A stretch of DNA of 64,000 nucleotides from Chlorokybus atmophyticus (GCA_009103225.1 RHPI01002069.1:521378-585377); one strand, 5' to 3'; positions 50,901 to 62,383 are shown, numbered from the stretch's first letter. The notes: a model not told the origin generated them from the sequence alone. Made by a program: numbers and translations.

Positions 50901-52320
50901 ATATTATCGCAAGCACGTGCGGGGCAATGACAATCAGCTTAACGCGCTTGGTGTTATAAGTGATTGTGCCATTATTCACAACGACATGAGGAAAGAAGCC
51001 CGTCCTTTATTTGCAATGGCGATGTCAGTCTTATATATAACCAGCAAGTTTATTTAAAGCGCAATGGTCATATGCACCTATCACATGATTGCGTCCGAAG
51101 TGCCGGTAAACACGGTTATAATTAAAATGCAAGGAGAGGAGTGCGGTGCTGTTCCATGTTTGCAGCTGCGCATGTACTTATCATGAGTTGTCCCGTGTGT
51201 AAAAGATTGCATGCGTTGTGCGTGACAGGGCAGGGAGGGAGGAATGAAGTTGCGGTCAAAAACCTGTGCAGATGCTGTTTAAATGAGTACATTTTTAAGG
51301 TTGCAATCGCTCTGAGGTTCATTGCTTTTAAAGGCGACATCGACACCAAGCTCCGCAAAATGCAATTTTGATCCGCTCACCATTGTTTAGAATACGCTGC
51401 AACTTGATAATAATATGCTATGGTTGAATGTAGCGTTTATGTATATAAGGTGTATTTGATGGTAAAGAGTTTTAAAAAGTTTTGACTTAAGGTGTGCAAC
51501 AAAGTCGCTTTCTTCGTCGCAAAACCACACAAGCTACGTAATATACTGTCAATAGCAGAGTTGCTGCAAAGCAAACTCAATTCTACTTATCTAACTACCG
51601 TGGCCCTAAAGAGCCCTTTTTGCCATAGTAGATAGATAAGTAAGTAGTGTGCAAGCCAACACGGCAACAAGCAATACGACAGACTAAAATTGCAGCGTGG
51701 CGAAGAGTTACCACTTAACCAATTATATAATTGTACCGACCGGACTGCTAGGACTGCTAAACTACGACCCTTAAGCAGCAATGCGAAAGAGCGTCAGATG
51801 GGGAGACTGATAGCAAGAATGAGCACAACCTGCAGAGCGCTTAGCGATCGCAAAAAGAGGCAAGGCCCGGAGTTCGGCAGGAGCAGCGTGCACGACTCAG
51901 AGCGACGCTGAGACTTGACCCCTAACCACATATGTATATGATCGTTGATATGTGCATATATGCTAGATATTTGCACATGATTATTATTCATATGGGTAAT
52001 TGTTAAAATGGCATTCTGAGCCATTCTTAACGTTATAAAGCCATGTTTAAGTCTACAAGTTACTCCTTGTGAGTGCATGGCCCTTTGGAGGGGGGACATC
52101 TTTGGTCCCATGCCCAACTTTATACATATCTAAGTTGCGTATGCCCCGTCAACTTCACAACAACAAGCAGATTGCAAGTGACTTGACTCAAGTCACGCGT
52201 TTTCCTCCCCCACCCCGTCATCGTCACGTGGCACATAAACGTCACGTGAACGGCAGATTGCGGGGCTGGGCTCCAGCCGCAGCGGCGGCGGCGGCGGCGG
52301 CGGCGTGGACGCCTTCACTC
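47931..52320. other. 4.4-kb stretch without a supported gene, partly AT-rich
   Basis: No frame carries a domain I recognise. The segment 49600-52050 is clearly AT-richer than its surroundings and has many TA-rich words (for example near 49710-49760). Frames worth noting are 48316-48579 (+, 87 codons), 50432-50716 (-, 94 codons) and 50818-51057 (+, 79 codons, acidic, starting MANCFKATITYENEYW). None splices to a neighbour. It may be old mobile-element debris or a regulatory or late-replicating spacer. Confidence 0.45.
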
Positions 52321-55300
52321 ATGTCGCACCGGCGTCCTCCGAGACAGCCGATCCGTGAGGTGACGCTCGAGCGAGAGGCGGCGGTCGGGGCGGACGTCCT
52401 ACTGCAGAAGGTGAGAGAGGGGATCTCGGTGGCTGTTGTGGTTGGAGTTGGTGTTGGTGTTGGTGGTGTGGAAAAATGAAAGATGGTTTTAAAATTTGTA
52501 TGGTGACTTGGTTGAACTGTTACGTGGCTTTCACTCGTCTGTAGACATGGCTCCAATGTTGTCTGAGTAACATTCAATCTTGGGTGCAAGATTGAATGTT
52601 CACGTTGTGTGCTGCTCCATTTCCATATCTTGCGCACAATTCAACATATCAAGGTATCACTATTTCGCGCACATTCACACGCACACGCAGACAAACGCAC
52701 ACAAATAGTTGCTCGTGCACACACGCCCACACACAAGCGCGCATGGTCATCCAGCAATCCCTGCCCGCAGGCGCGCGAGCTCCGCGGTTTCCTCCATCGC
52801 CAGAAACGCGGCGCCTCGCAGGCCTCTGACCGCCAGGCATGGCTCCTGGCCTCCCACCGCCTCCACGATGAACAGTGAGAGACCCCACCCCCACCCCCAC
52901 CCCACTTTTCCTCACACCAACACCAACACTGACACTCCCCTTGCGCGCAGAGTGGCTGCAGAGCGCGAACTCGCGGACGCGCTGGCGGCCGCGGCCGAGC
53001 ACGTCGGCGAGGAGGAGCTGGCAGATTGCGAGGCTGGACTCGAGGACGAAAGGGAGCGGGACTTAATACAGGGTGAGAAGTTGTGTCTCTTCCGTGAGGA
53101 GATGATTTTGTGCGTGCATCCGTGTTGGTGCAACTCAACAACGTTGCCTGGTAGTGCTGAACTGGGTGCTTGGAAGTAACAACAACAAAGCGAACGTGGA
53201 GTTTGATCGCGCTGCGCATGCAGACCAACTGAGGAAGCTGGAGCAAGAGGTAGGTGGAATAACAAGTCAAAAGTGACCAAGGCAGTGAACACAAAACAAA
53301 ACGTGCATACTGTCAACCTGCGTCAGTCATCTAGATAATTCTTCGTCCTTGCCTGCCCAAGGACACTGATTAGTGCATGCTATCAGGCGGCTGCCCTTGA
53401 AGCCGAGCTGCGTGCGAACCGCCCCTCAGCCCTATCCAACAACAACACCAACTCCTTCTTGAACACCACCACAGACCCCAACAACGACACCCATACCAAC
53501 AATGACTCCTCCGACCCCATCACCACCCGCACTCACCACCTCCTCACCTCCCTCCTCACCTGCTTCCCCTCCGACCCCTCCATCCTCTCCGAACTCCACT
53601 CAGCCTTCACCTCCTTTGCCTCCTCACACGCCACAAGACTGGCCTCATTCCCGCCCGTGCCGGCGTGTCCGAGCGGGTGGGGGCCGGGAGACCAGGCGCG
53701 ATTTGTGGCCGTGAGGAGGGGGGTGATGAGGGAGTGCATCGGAGTGGGGAATGTGAATTGGAGGGAGAGGGTGGTGGAGAGTGTGGGGAAGGGGATGGAG
53801 GGGAAGGGGAGAGAGGAGATACTTGCATTTGAGGATTGGTGAGTGAGAGGATGTATAGAGTGTGCGTGCGCGCGCTCGCGTGCATATGGGGGCGGCCGCG
53901 CATGTCCACGTCTGAGTGATGATTGACATCATCATCTCCTTGCTGTCGTCGCTGTGCAGGTATGTGAGAAGGAGGTCCGCCTTGGACCGTAGGAAAGCTG
54001 CTCTCCACGCGTTCGAGCGCGGTCTACATGATCTCCACGATCGCTCCCGCTTGTTGCTCATCCGCGCGCGTGAGGTGGCACAGACGGGGATGGAGAAAGC
54101 GGTGGAGTTGGTGCGGGCGGAGGCGGCGGCGGCCAGGGCGGCAGCGGCGAGGAGGAAGGGAAGGGAGGCGAGGGAGGGGGAGAGGGAGAAGGAGAGGGAG
54201 AGGGAGAGAGAGGGAGAGAGGAGGGAGAGGGAGAGGGAGAGGAGGGAGAAGGAGAGCCGGGAGGTGAGAGTGGGGAGAGAGAGGGAGTGTTGGTGTTGGG
54301 ACTGAGTGTGAGGTTACTATGTGTGTGTGCGCACGTGCAGGAGGAGCAGAGGCAGCGCAAGTTGCTCATTGCGGCTTACAGGGATGATCTTGCAGCCGCT
54401 GAGGCTGCATCAGCCGCACAAGTGAGCAACATTACAACATGATGATTTCGTACTGTGTAGTTACTTGCTGTTGCCATAGAGCAAGTTAGTGCAGCGCCTT
54501 GCAATGTCTTGACTCAAACTTTGCAGGTTGCAGCAGAAGAAGCGGAGCATGCTCACCAGGCCGCGCTTGGTGCTAACAATGACCATCTTTTCCCCTTCTT
54601 TCCCCGTCTTCACCTGTGCAATCGCATGCTAACCAGCGCTGCTGGTGTCCTGCAGAGGCGGCGCGCAACGCGGAGCGCGTGGAGTACCGGCGCGAGGAGG
54701 AGCGTGCGAGGGCGCAGGCCCGTGCCGCCAAGGCCGAGGCAGACACGGAAGCTGAGGCGCTGCGCGAGCGCCGCCTTGACTCCCTGCGAGCTCAGGTCTG
54801 AGGAAGTGATGAGAGTTGGTACTGTGACGTATATGTGAGCGTGTGCACGCATGCGTGCGCGTGTAAGTGAGTGAGTGCATGTGCGCGTGTGTGTGCATAT
54901 GTATGTGGTCGTGGTTGTCATTGTGGGTGTGGGTGTGGGTGTGGGTGTGGGTATGTAATAGTACGATAAACAGTATGCTGAGAGGTGTTTGTACACAGGT
55001 TGCGCCGGTCGTTAGTGCAGACCCAGAGCGCGTGCTGCAGCCGACTGCAGCTGTGGCGGCGGAGAGGATGCAACTGCCTGGGAAGGCGTTCAACCCCGTT
55101 AATGGGTACACCACACACGAGCTCATGCGTGACCAGCGCTTCAAGGTGAGGGTGGGGGGAGTTACCGTGTTTTTACCACTGATGTACCAACTAGTTGGCT
55201 GAACTTCTTGCCATGGGGCAGATTGCTGTGGCGTTGCGAGATGCTGGCTTGCATCAAACCGAGGCAGGGAGGGCGGCTGTGGCGAGCGCGGCCGCGCGTG

Positions 55301-55362
55301 CGCAGCCGAGGCGAGACCAGCTCACTACCGATGCGCTCGCACGCTTGCGAACACGAGACTGA
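52321..55362 (+). CDS. Coiled-coil protein, possibly CCDC148-like
   Basis: About 572 residues in eleven exons: 52321-52410, 52771-52874, 52951-53072, 53155-53249, 53387-53838, 53960-54263, 54341-54421, 54527-54569, 54656-54795, 54999-55145 and 55222-55362; phases agree. Most of the protein is predicted helix rich in Ala, Glu and Arg, with a near-perfect Glu/Arg repeat in exon 6 encoded by GGGAGA units (about 54170-54260). Exon 5 is different: Thr/Asn/Ser-rich, then a globular-looking part (LLTSLLTCFPSDPSILSELH). The C-terminus FNPVNGYTTHELMRDQRFK and ALRDAGLHQTEAG recalls the end of CCDC148-type proteins, known in ciliated lineages; this match is from memory and weak. The cellular role is unknown. 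The ATG at 52321 opens a 30-codon exon with a consensus donor. Confidence 0.75.
52569..52600. repeat. Perfect 14-bp inverted repeat with 4-base loop
   Basis: AACATTCAATCTTG, then GGTG, then CAAGATTGAATGTT, in intron 1 of the coiled-coil gene. The stem is perfect. It could be a transposon footprint, a MITE fragment or a structural element in the pre-mRNA. Confidence 0.85.
54927..54955 (+). repeat. GTGGGT minisatellite in an intron
   Basis: About five tandem GTGGGT units lie in the intron between exons 9 and 10 of the coiled-coil gene. Simple low-complexity sequence. Confidence 0.85.
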
Positions 55363-55983
55363 ATGTTCACACTCTGGATATAGTGATTGCATTTTTCCAT
55401 ACGATGGTGGTAACTTGTTACTGCACGATCGCACATAAGCAGCAGATGCTGAGTTGCTGGTAGCCATATATGACAAAAAGGGCTGCACAGCTCCACAAAC
55501 ACAATGCATTTTCACAAAGCCATTGCAGTAGGCAGTGTTCTATTGAACAACTTGAGCCACAGTGCGCACAACTGTAGTGTCATTATGCACTGCATCTGGT
55601 TTGTGGTGTGCAAGCAACTCTTGCTTGTTTGTTTACATTTTGTTCAAAGAGAACAATGCAACGCGAACCGTCACTTGGTGCTGATTGGTTAGACGTACGC
55701 CCACATCATACCCAAACACAGTTGTTTAACGGAAGTGATTAAAATGCCACAGATGCCCTGGAATGCATGGGAAGGGTGCACGCTGGACACACTCCAAGAT
55801 GGATGGAAGCTACACCTAAGGTGTTGAAGGAAAACTATCTAACCATTCGCCATTGATGGAGATGGCACATAGAAAAAAACACGATACACTGCAGCAAACT
55901 GCCACTTCTGTAGTTTGGTCAGTTTGACTGCGGCAGCTGCGTGACCAACTGAATCAACTTTGCTCACGCTCTAGACAGACTTG
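55363..55983. other. Convergent intergenic region
   Basis: About 620 bp between two convergent genes. No coding frame is supported; it should hold the two 3' untranslated regions. Confidence 0.5.
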
Positions 55984-56630
55984 TCATGACGCGAGATGCG
56001 GGAAGCACTGCCAGCAAAACCAACATTCAGTAACGACCGCAATCAGACAGTACGATCACGAGCGAGCATGTTCAACACAACAAACCTCTTCGAGGGTGTT
56101 CTTTGGATGCCTGTTGTCCGAATGCTCTTTGCACTTGCTTGCCGTTGTTGTGCAGATGAACGTTTGCATGCAAATGTTACACTGCAGCCCACAACAGCGA
56201 TCAGCGCCAATGTGCACAGTACACTTGCACAACGTCACCTTCTGTAAGGACGTTAATCATAATTAAACCAGCAAGAAATTGTCAAATCCCCCTGTTCCTA
56301 ACGGCAACACCCAATGCCTTATCTACATGTATGAATGCTTACCTTGATAGTGAGTGCGGCCTTGTTTTTTTCCAGCTGGCTTCCTGCCCATTAAAGACAG
56401 AAAACATGCGATGAGGTAACTGCAAATACTTCTGACCCAGTCGAGTTCAATCAGCGGCATCAGGCCATAAGGCACGCAGCTTGACGCGCTTCTCATTGCT
56501 GGACAACTGACACATGGCTTAGCATAAGAACCAGTCAACGTATAAGCAACTCGCCTTTGCCAGCTGCAGCATCCTTTGCCAGCTTTCGTTCGCGGGAGGT
56601 TTTGGACTTTTGAGCGTTACCGCCACCCAT
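55984..56630 (-). CDS. Small C2H2 zinc-finger protein (At2g23090-like, 4F5/SERF-type N-terminus)
   Basis: 78 residues in four exons: 56555-56630, 56343-56383, 56086-56181 and 55984-56007, exactly the length of the plant homologue. The N-terminus MGGGNAQKSKTSRERKLAK is nearly invariant in plants. After SQLEKNKAALTIK comes the zinc finger, CNICMQTFICTT then CKEHSDNRHP, and the end TLEECFPHLAS. The last exon is only eight codons and was found by the conserved CFPHL. The first intron appears to use a GC donor (AAAG|GCGAGT) with acceptor CAG|GA; a GT alternative two bases further would replace the conserved Ser. Function is unknown; relatives are small basic nuclear/cytosolic proteins. Confidence 0.9.
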
Positions 56631-56999
56631 TTTCTCCTCTCCACTCCAAGCCTGATGGTAGCAAGCCTCTCGACCCAGCCACCACTGCCCCGCCGCAACG
56701 GCCTCGACCTCACCGACCACCTCGCCGCCGTCGCCGCCGCCGCGTCACACGTGTCCAGTTAGGGTTTGCAAGGCCAGACACGCCGTGTTGTAGCGTGTCC
56801 CATCGTGTCTCAGAGTTTACTCCGATCACGGCAAAAGTGCTTTCCAGGATCAAATGTAACACGCAAGCTCTAATCAGGACCAATTTGAGCATTGCGCGTA
56901 GGCGGCGGCGACGTTGTTGCTGCTGTAGTTGGTGGTGGTGGTGGCTCTGTTGCAAGGGTTCAGAGGGGGTGGTGTCGTGGGCCTGTGTCAGCTCACTAC
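56631..56999. promoter_or_regulatory. Shared divergent promoter, small zinc-finger gene / TrmO
   Basis: 369 bp between two divergent ATGs. It contains CCG-rich repeats (about 56720-56745). No factor site is called. Confidence 0.55.
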
Positions 57000-59007
57000 A
57001 TGTCGCTGGTGCTTCCGGCTGTCGCTGCGATTTTGGCTGCTACTGCCTACGCAGGTAGGCTCCTGCTGAGGCTGTGCCCCAAAGCTGCATGCCTGTGCAT
57101 GCCTATGCCAGCTTGCCTAGCCGCAGTAGGCTGTCGATTATTGAGTTGTGTATATAACTACTGAAGAATGTTTTCTCAGCATCTTTCAACGCATGCTGAG
57201 ACCTTGATCACGTGCATGGTGAACCCATGCACAATCAATGAAAATAAAGCCAATGTTTGGTGTTTAGCACTGCAGTGCAACCTTACCCCTAGATCGCCAG
57301 CTGACACTTGTAGCCAGCACTCGTGCATGCGTAAGACGCCTATGCTTGCAGGGTTCGCGCAGTCAGTGGCGGTGTCCAAAGCGCAGCGCAGAGTCTCCCA
57401 GCTTGAGGCTGCGCTCGAGGTCGAGCAGACTCAGCGTGCAGCAGAGCGTGCAGCTCGCATCCGGGCACAGAAGGTCAGAACTTGTAATGTGTGGTACACC
57501 TTGTTGGAACCGTGCATTGAGTCAACATAAACAGGAGTTGAAGGAGGCACGGCTGGGCAACGCGCCTGGCGAACAGGCGTTCCCGTTCGTGCCCATTGGC
57601 GTCCTGCGCACTTGCTACACAACCCGGTAGGTATTTATGGCATGCTTTGCATGCCCAAGGTGTGCACGCATGTGTGCAAGCACTTCCCAAGCACTCGAGC
57701 ACTCATTTCAACCTGTGCAGCAATGGCACCCCGCGTCAACCACTGCTCGTCCCCCTTGCGCGCGCTCGCCTGCGCCTCAACACGGGCCCACGTACGGCAC
57801 ACGCATGGTTGCGGTTGTCGTGCCCTCTCGCGTGCCCTATTAACCTCTTCTTGCGCGTGTGTTGATGAAGTGGGAGTGCCACCGGCGTGTCTGGAAGGTC
57901 TGGAGCAGTTCTCGCACTGTTGGGTGCTATACGTCTTCCACGCCAACACCGACCTGCAGAGACTGTGGCAGGGCGACCGCCGCAGCATGAAAGCCAAGGC
58001 AAGGCGTGTATTGTGGTATGGCATCGCTACATCACAGTGCGCACATACCAATTGCTGTTTGGCATGCACCAGGTCAAGGTGCCCCGGCTCAATGGTGAAA
58101 AAGTCGGCGTCTTCGCTACCCGCAGCCCGCACCGACCCGTCCCAATTGGCCTCAGCGTAGCAAAGGTATCCGCTCTCAACCATCGCTCCACGCGTCGGTG
58201 CATCATCTGACAAAATGATGTACGCTTTCTGGTAAAAGTGCAGGTTGATCGCATTGACGGCGACACGCTCTACCTCTCCGGCGTGGACATTGTTGACGGC
58301 TCGGTGCGTACGCAAAACAGTTGACTGACCTGTTTTACAGCCTTGACGCGTACTGGCCTTGACCCGTTCACGTGGTGGCCTGTCATCATCATGCAGCCAG
58401 TGCTGGACATAAAACCTTACCTGCCGTACAGCGACGCGCTGTCGTTCGCTGGTGTTCCTTCCTGGGTGCTGGTCAGTATGCTTGATAAACAATGTGGTCA
58501 AGTACTGTGTGCGCATAAAGCAACATGTCACGGGGCTTGTCACAGGCTCAGGGAGATGATGACCCTCTGCACCTGCGCGAGGTCGTGATCGAGGCAAAGG
58601 CCATGGCAGAGTTGACATCCGCATGGCAAAGAACAGTAAAGTTGTGTTGTGCGTACAATTTGTACACCACAGTCTTTGCATTGTCATTGAAACCTTATCA
58701 CCCTACCCCTCAGGCATCCCAGTCTTTGTACGAGAGCGCAGAGACATACGCTGCGCTGCTACAACAGGTGCTGTCGCGTGACATTCGCAACTTGCGGCAG
58801 CGGACGAAAGGTCCCAAGAGGAGCGTTCTCAACGGGGACTCGGGGGAAGATGATGACAATGGTGACGACAATGTGGCGACAGTGTACTATCTGGTGCTTG
58901 AGCACATGCGCATCGCGTACACGGTGTCGAAAGCCGGCGTCACGACGGTGGTTGGGGCTCAGGTCGCTGATGAGAGCATGAAGCACAATGAGGAGTGGCG
59001 TGTCTGA
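57000..59007 (+). CDS. TRMO: tRNA (adenine37-N6)-methyltransferase, TrmO family
   Basis: SAM-dependent enzyme that methylates t6A37 to m6t6A37 in tRNA-Thr. About 357 residues in ten exons: 57000-57054, 57352-57473, 57535-57626, 57721-57791, 57871-57998, 58073-58165, 58244-58303, 58397-58471, 58552-58635 and 58714-59007. Motifs: FVPIGVLRTCY, RNGTPRQPLLVP, LEGLEQFSHCWVLYVFH, LNGEKVGVFATRSPHRP, PIGLS, VLDIKPYLPYSD and near the end LSRDIRN. An N-terminal hydrophobic helix (MSLVLPAVAAILAATAYAG) plus a coiled coil precede the catalytic part, so the enzyme may be membrane-tethered or organellar. The intron after exon 5 needs a GC donor (AAG|GCAAGG). A Lys/acidic insert follows the LSRDIRN motif. The donor of exon 4 is the least certain junction. 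Confidence 0.9.
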
Positions 59008-59349
59008 CACTCGGTTACTCTCTGTCAAAAGCACTATCCAACCACCCTCATGCTTGCGGCCCTCCTCTGAATTGCAACGTACCCAATTTTTTCTTCAAGC
59101 ACATACTTGGGGTGTCCAGTACAGCACGCCAGGGGATGGACCTTTGGATCTATGTTTTGTGCTACTCGTCACAAATGTACACGAGTGTGTTTATGGCTGT
59201 CCAAACCTGCGCGTATACCCGAGGACTGTTGAATGACACTTATGTGTAGAGCTGTAGAGTGCAGGTAGAATGCCGTTGTCATTAGTGTCAATAGCAGCAG
59301 CAACAGCTTTTCTACTGAATGTAGTGTAACTACCAACATTGATCTACTT

Positions 59350-60097
59350 AAGAAAGCCTCCACACAACCTCTGAAGTTCAACCGCTCGACCAAGGCATCA
59401 TTGCTGCCTTCAAGCTGCAATACAAGAAGCGATCGCTGGCGTGGCAGCTGGCAGCAAGCGATGACGACAACGTGAACCTCTTCAAGCTGATGCCAAGCAT
59501 GCGCGATGTCCTCATGTGGGCAGTGGATGCCTGGGACAACATTCAGCCACTAACCATTGCCAATTGCTGGCGGCACGCGAAGATCTGCCCGGCAGGTTGG
59601 CATCATGTGCATGATGTAGACATGCGCAATGCAGAGGAGCGACCTTCACGCGCAGCTGTGTTGCCCGCATCAGATGTAACTGAGCTGAGCAACCTCATTC
59701 GCGAATTGAACCTTGGAGCACGCGAGCTGACAGCAGAGGAGTACATCAACATGCCGAGGGAGGGAGGAGGACATTGAGGAAGGCATGAGCTTGGAGGAGT
59801 TGGTAGCTGAGGTCACGCCCAAGGCAGCTGAACCAATGGTGCTCTGAAGATGAAGATGAAAGCGAGGAGGACTTGCCTCCAAGTGTAACTCTCACGGAGG
59901 CGCGACATTATGCACGCATGCTAGGCTTGTTTATGGATGATAACGTTGAGACCTTTGCAGTAGGTGATGCATTGAACATGGAGCGCGTGTCCATGAGGTT
60001 GAACAAGATGACAGTAGTCAACCTTAGGCGTAAGAAGCAAGCGGACATTCGCTCATTTTTACAAATGCAGCTACAAGCATGCCTCGCTGCAATGTAA
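59350..60097 (+). pseudogene. Pogo/Tigger-type DDE transposase, C-terminal relic
   Basis: A fragment of a cut-and-paste transposase of the CENP-B/Tigger group. The diagnostic stretch is QPLDQGIIAAFKLQYKKR, then VLMWAVDAWDNIQPLTIANCWRHAKI. This corresponds to the end of the DDE catalytic domain and the C-terminal helices; the N-terminal DNA-binding part and the first catalytic Asp residues are absent. The frame is broken: about two bases are missing just before QPLDQG (near 59370), and after about 59777 the homologous tail (SVTLTEARHYARMLGLF, ending at 60097) is in another frame. It is not a functional gene. Domesticated relatives exist, but the breaks argue against that here. Confidence 0.8.
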
Positions 60098-60234
60098 TGC
60101 ATGCTTTGATGCAAGTGGATGCATTATTGGAATGGTGCTATATATGCCATATTCAAGTGTATGTACATACCCAATCGACATGCAAAGCATGTGCTTCATA
60201 ATGTTGTGCTCAGATTGATATACATAGCAGTTTC

Positions 60235-60373
60235 CCTCGATCTAAGCACATGGTGTGCTTACAGCGAGGTAGTTCGCAGTGGTCACAAATGTGCTTAGAT
60301 CGAATGAAGCACACCTCGCTGTATGCACATGAGTGATGGGAACCAATGATGTGCTTACATCGAGGTTACACTA
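60235..60373. repeat. Cluster of transposon terminal-repeat-like motifs in alternating orientation
   Basis: Variants of CCTCGATGTAAGCACA occur four or five times: 60235-60250 (+), 60254-60269 (-), 60291-60304 (-), 60312-60329 (+, CCTCGCTGTATGCACA) and 60349-60365 (-). The last continues to GGTTACACTA, so read backwards it is AGTGTAACCTCGATGTAAGCAC, which resembles pogo/Tigger terminal inverted repeats. AGTGTAAC also occurs at 59323-59330, just before the transposase relic. Confidence 0.7.
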
Positions 60374-60391
60374 TACTAGTAACAAAGGATA

Positions 60392-61054
60392 ATGCCGACG
60401 TCGTCGTCGACGCAGGCATCTCGTGAAGCATACAATACGTCAACACGCTGTGTGACACTATCACCGTCAGCAGCAGTGTTGTGTTTTTCGCACAATGCCT
60501 TGCAATCACGACGGAATTGTAATGCCCAAGGCTTTGGCAAGCTGTACTGCTGCCCGCACAAGCTGGCTTGTTCAATTTGTTGTACACATGCATGCCCACA
60601 GCTGGTGTGTACATTTCGTGACCATCGCCGCTACAGTAGTATAAAAAGTTTGCCGAGTGTTGACAACGCTTGGCCAAAACCATTACAAATCGTTAGCACA
60701 GCGCATTGCAAGGCTTTGGCTTACCTGAAGGCCTTCGTTGGTGCACGGCATAAGGTTGGCAAAGGCGAATGCTCTTGCACTTTGCCCTTGCACTGTGCAG
60801 ACATGAGTTGTGACTGCCGTGCTTCCACCAGCTTCATGCATTGCTCGCATTGTGCTTGTCTTGTGGTTCTGGGTTTGTGTGTGGCAATACATTCTTCAGC
60901 TTTCTGCCTTGAGTGCCATGCTGGATTTTGCAAACCATATGCATGTAATAAGTCGTGCAGAACTGTCCCGAGTTGGGACTTCCGACTGTCACATGCGCGC
61001 TATGGTTGTTGCAATTCACAAGCATGCAACCGAGGGTTTATCTTAACACTGTAG
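60392..61054 (+). other. Unassigned 220-codon open frame, Cys-rich
   Basis: The frame is open for 663 bp on the plus strand with many Cys and Ser, but has no recognisable domain. The minus strand over the same interval also has protein-like pieces, for example RRDCKALCEKHNTAADGD (within 60376-60561) and CEQCMKLVEARQSQL (within 60721-60933). I suspect remains of a minus-strand repeat-encoded protein rather than a plus-strand gene, but cannot prove either. Confidence 0.3.
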
Positions 61055-61075
61055 CACTACACAAACTACTACTAC

Positions 61076-62383
61076 TTACAAACTGCTTGACTGGGACCAT
61101 AACAAACCGAACATTAACACCATGCTAATGAGCCATGTACCAGCGCCGCGCAGTTGCGCATCTTGTACTTCCTCCGCCGCCTCTCCCAGCCTGTCAAGCA
61201 GCAGTTCTATCCTGCCAGACAGGATGTTCACCTTGTCTTCCAGCTGCGCAAACTTTTTCTCCTGCTGATCAAAGCGCTCCTCCAACCGGCGCGTCAACTG
61301 CTGCACGGCATCATCAACCTGGTTTGACAACTTGTGCTTTTTGAACATGTGTGATTGTGTTGTTTCAGCGTAGCAAGTGTTGAGTCAGACCTGCTGTCCC
61401 GACAACTCGGGAGGGGTGAGTGCTTGCGCGGCATCTGCAGCTGCGGGTGCACAGTCAACTCGTAGATAGTATACTTGCGGTTCACCCGCAAAGGCCACGC
61501 CTGCGGTGAGTAGTGTTGCCACTATGGGCGCTGCAATCGCGGCTTTTGAGAAAAGGCGACCCCTCTGCTGCTGTTGCTGCGCATGCTGAGCAGAGAGCGT
61601 GCGTGGTTCTGCAGGTTGCACGTTGCTTCTCAGTGGAATGGTGTAGTGCCAGCGAAAAGCAGCGTGTCCATGCCCATGTTGCTGTCTAGCCGACAGCGAA
61701 CTTGCAAAAATGAACAAATTGTGGTAGGATAGCCCAGCATATGTTGTTGATCTATTGCTGACTAAACTAGTGCCGATTACCCAAAGGACTTGCATCTTCT
61801 TTACAGTGCACTAGCCAACTGTATGACTCGCAGAAACTGCTCTGAGACGCTCAGAAGCACACCTGTTGCGTCAACCGCAGCTCAGGTCACGCTGCAGCCA
61901 GAGCTGCTGCCATGGTTCGTCACCATGACTTTGGTACTAAAACCCTGACAGTAGGCGTAGCAACGCAACAGTCCGCTGTCAACGTATGCCATCCCTCACG
62001 CGGCGTGAGAGAGATGGTGTGAGTCACGCCATCTCTGTCTATTGTGCTGTACCAACACTCAGCAGGGCCACTTTCCGCGCTAAACATAATGCACCTGGAA
62101 GCACTGAATCCGTGCAGTAGCTTTGCAAGTGAATTGTGGTAACAACTTACGACTTACTGCACTGCACTGCGTTGCACTTACCAGCTGCAGCTGCCCCAGC
62201 AGCAGAGTCAACCCGCTGCTGCTTCTGTTGCTGCTGCGCTGCTGCTGCTATTGCTGCTGAGTGTCGCCGGGCAGCCGGACGACGAGGGAGACGTAGCTGC
62301 CCAGAGACAATGCTCACCGCAGGCACTGTAGCAGCGCCGCAAGCCGACGCCGACACCGACGCCGTCGCTGCAGTCGCCCACAT
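61076..62383 (-). CDS. Organelle-targeted coiled-coil protein with C-terminal membrane anchor, unrecognised family
   Basis: About 220 residues in three exons: 62182-62383, 61391-61608 and 61076-61318; phases agree exactly. The first ~70 residues are Ala/Ser/Arg/Gln-rich with no acidic residues, a likely transit peptide containing a Gln run encoded by CAG repeats. A hydrophobic stretch AAIAAPIVATLLTAGVAFAG lies in exon 2 and could be a second sorting signal or a membrane helix. Exon 3 is a clear coiled coil (LTRRLEERFDQQEKKFAQLEDK) followed by the C-terminal membrane segment TWLISMVLMFGLLW. I do not recognise the family. A frame reading MQVLWVIG upstream of exon 2 is intronic. It shares a 177-bp promoter with the PPR gene. 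Confidence 0.75.

Noticed and set aside
61385-61795. Minus-strand 136-codon frame starting MQVLWVIG
   Set aside because: Its 5' part is intron: an acceptor at 61608/61609 joins in phase to the transit-peptide exon 62182-62383, which explains the gene better.
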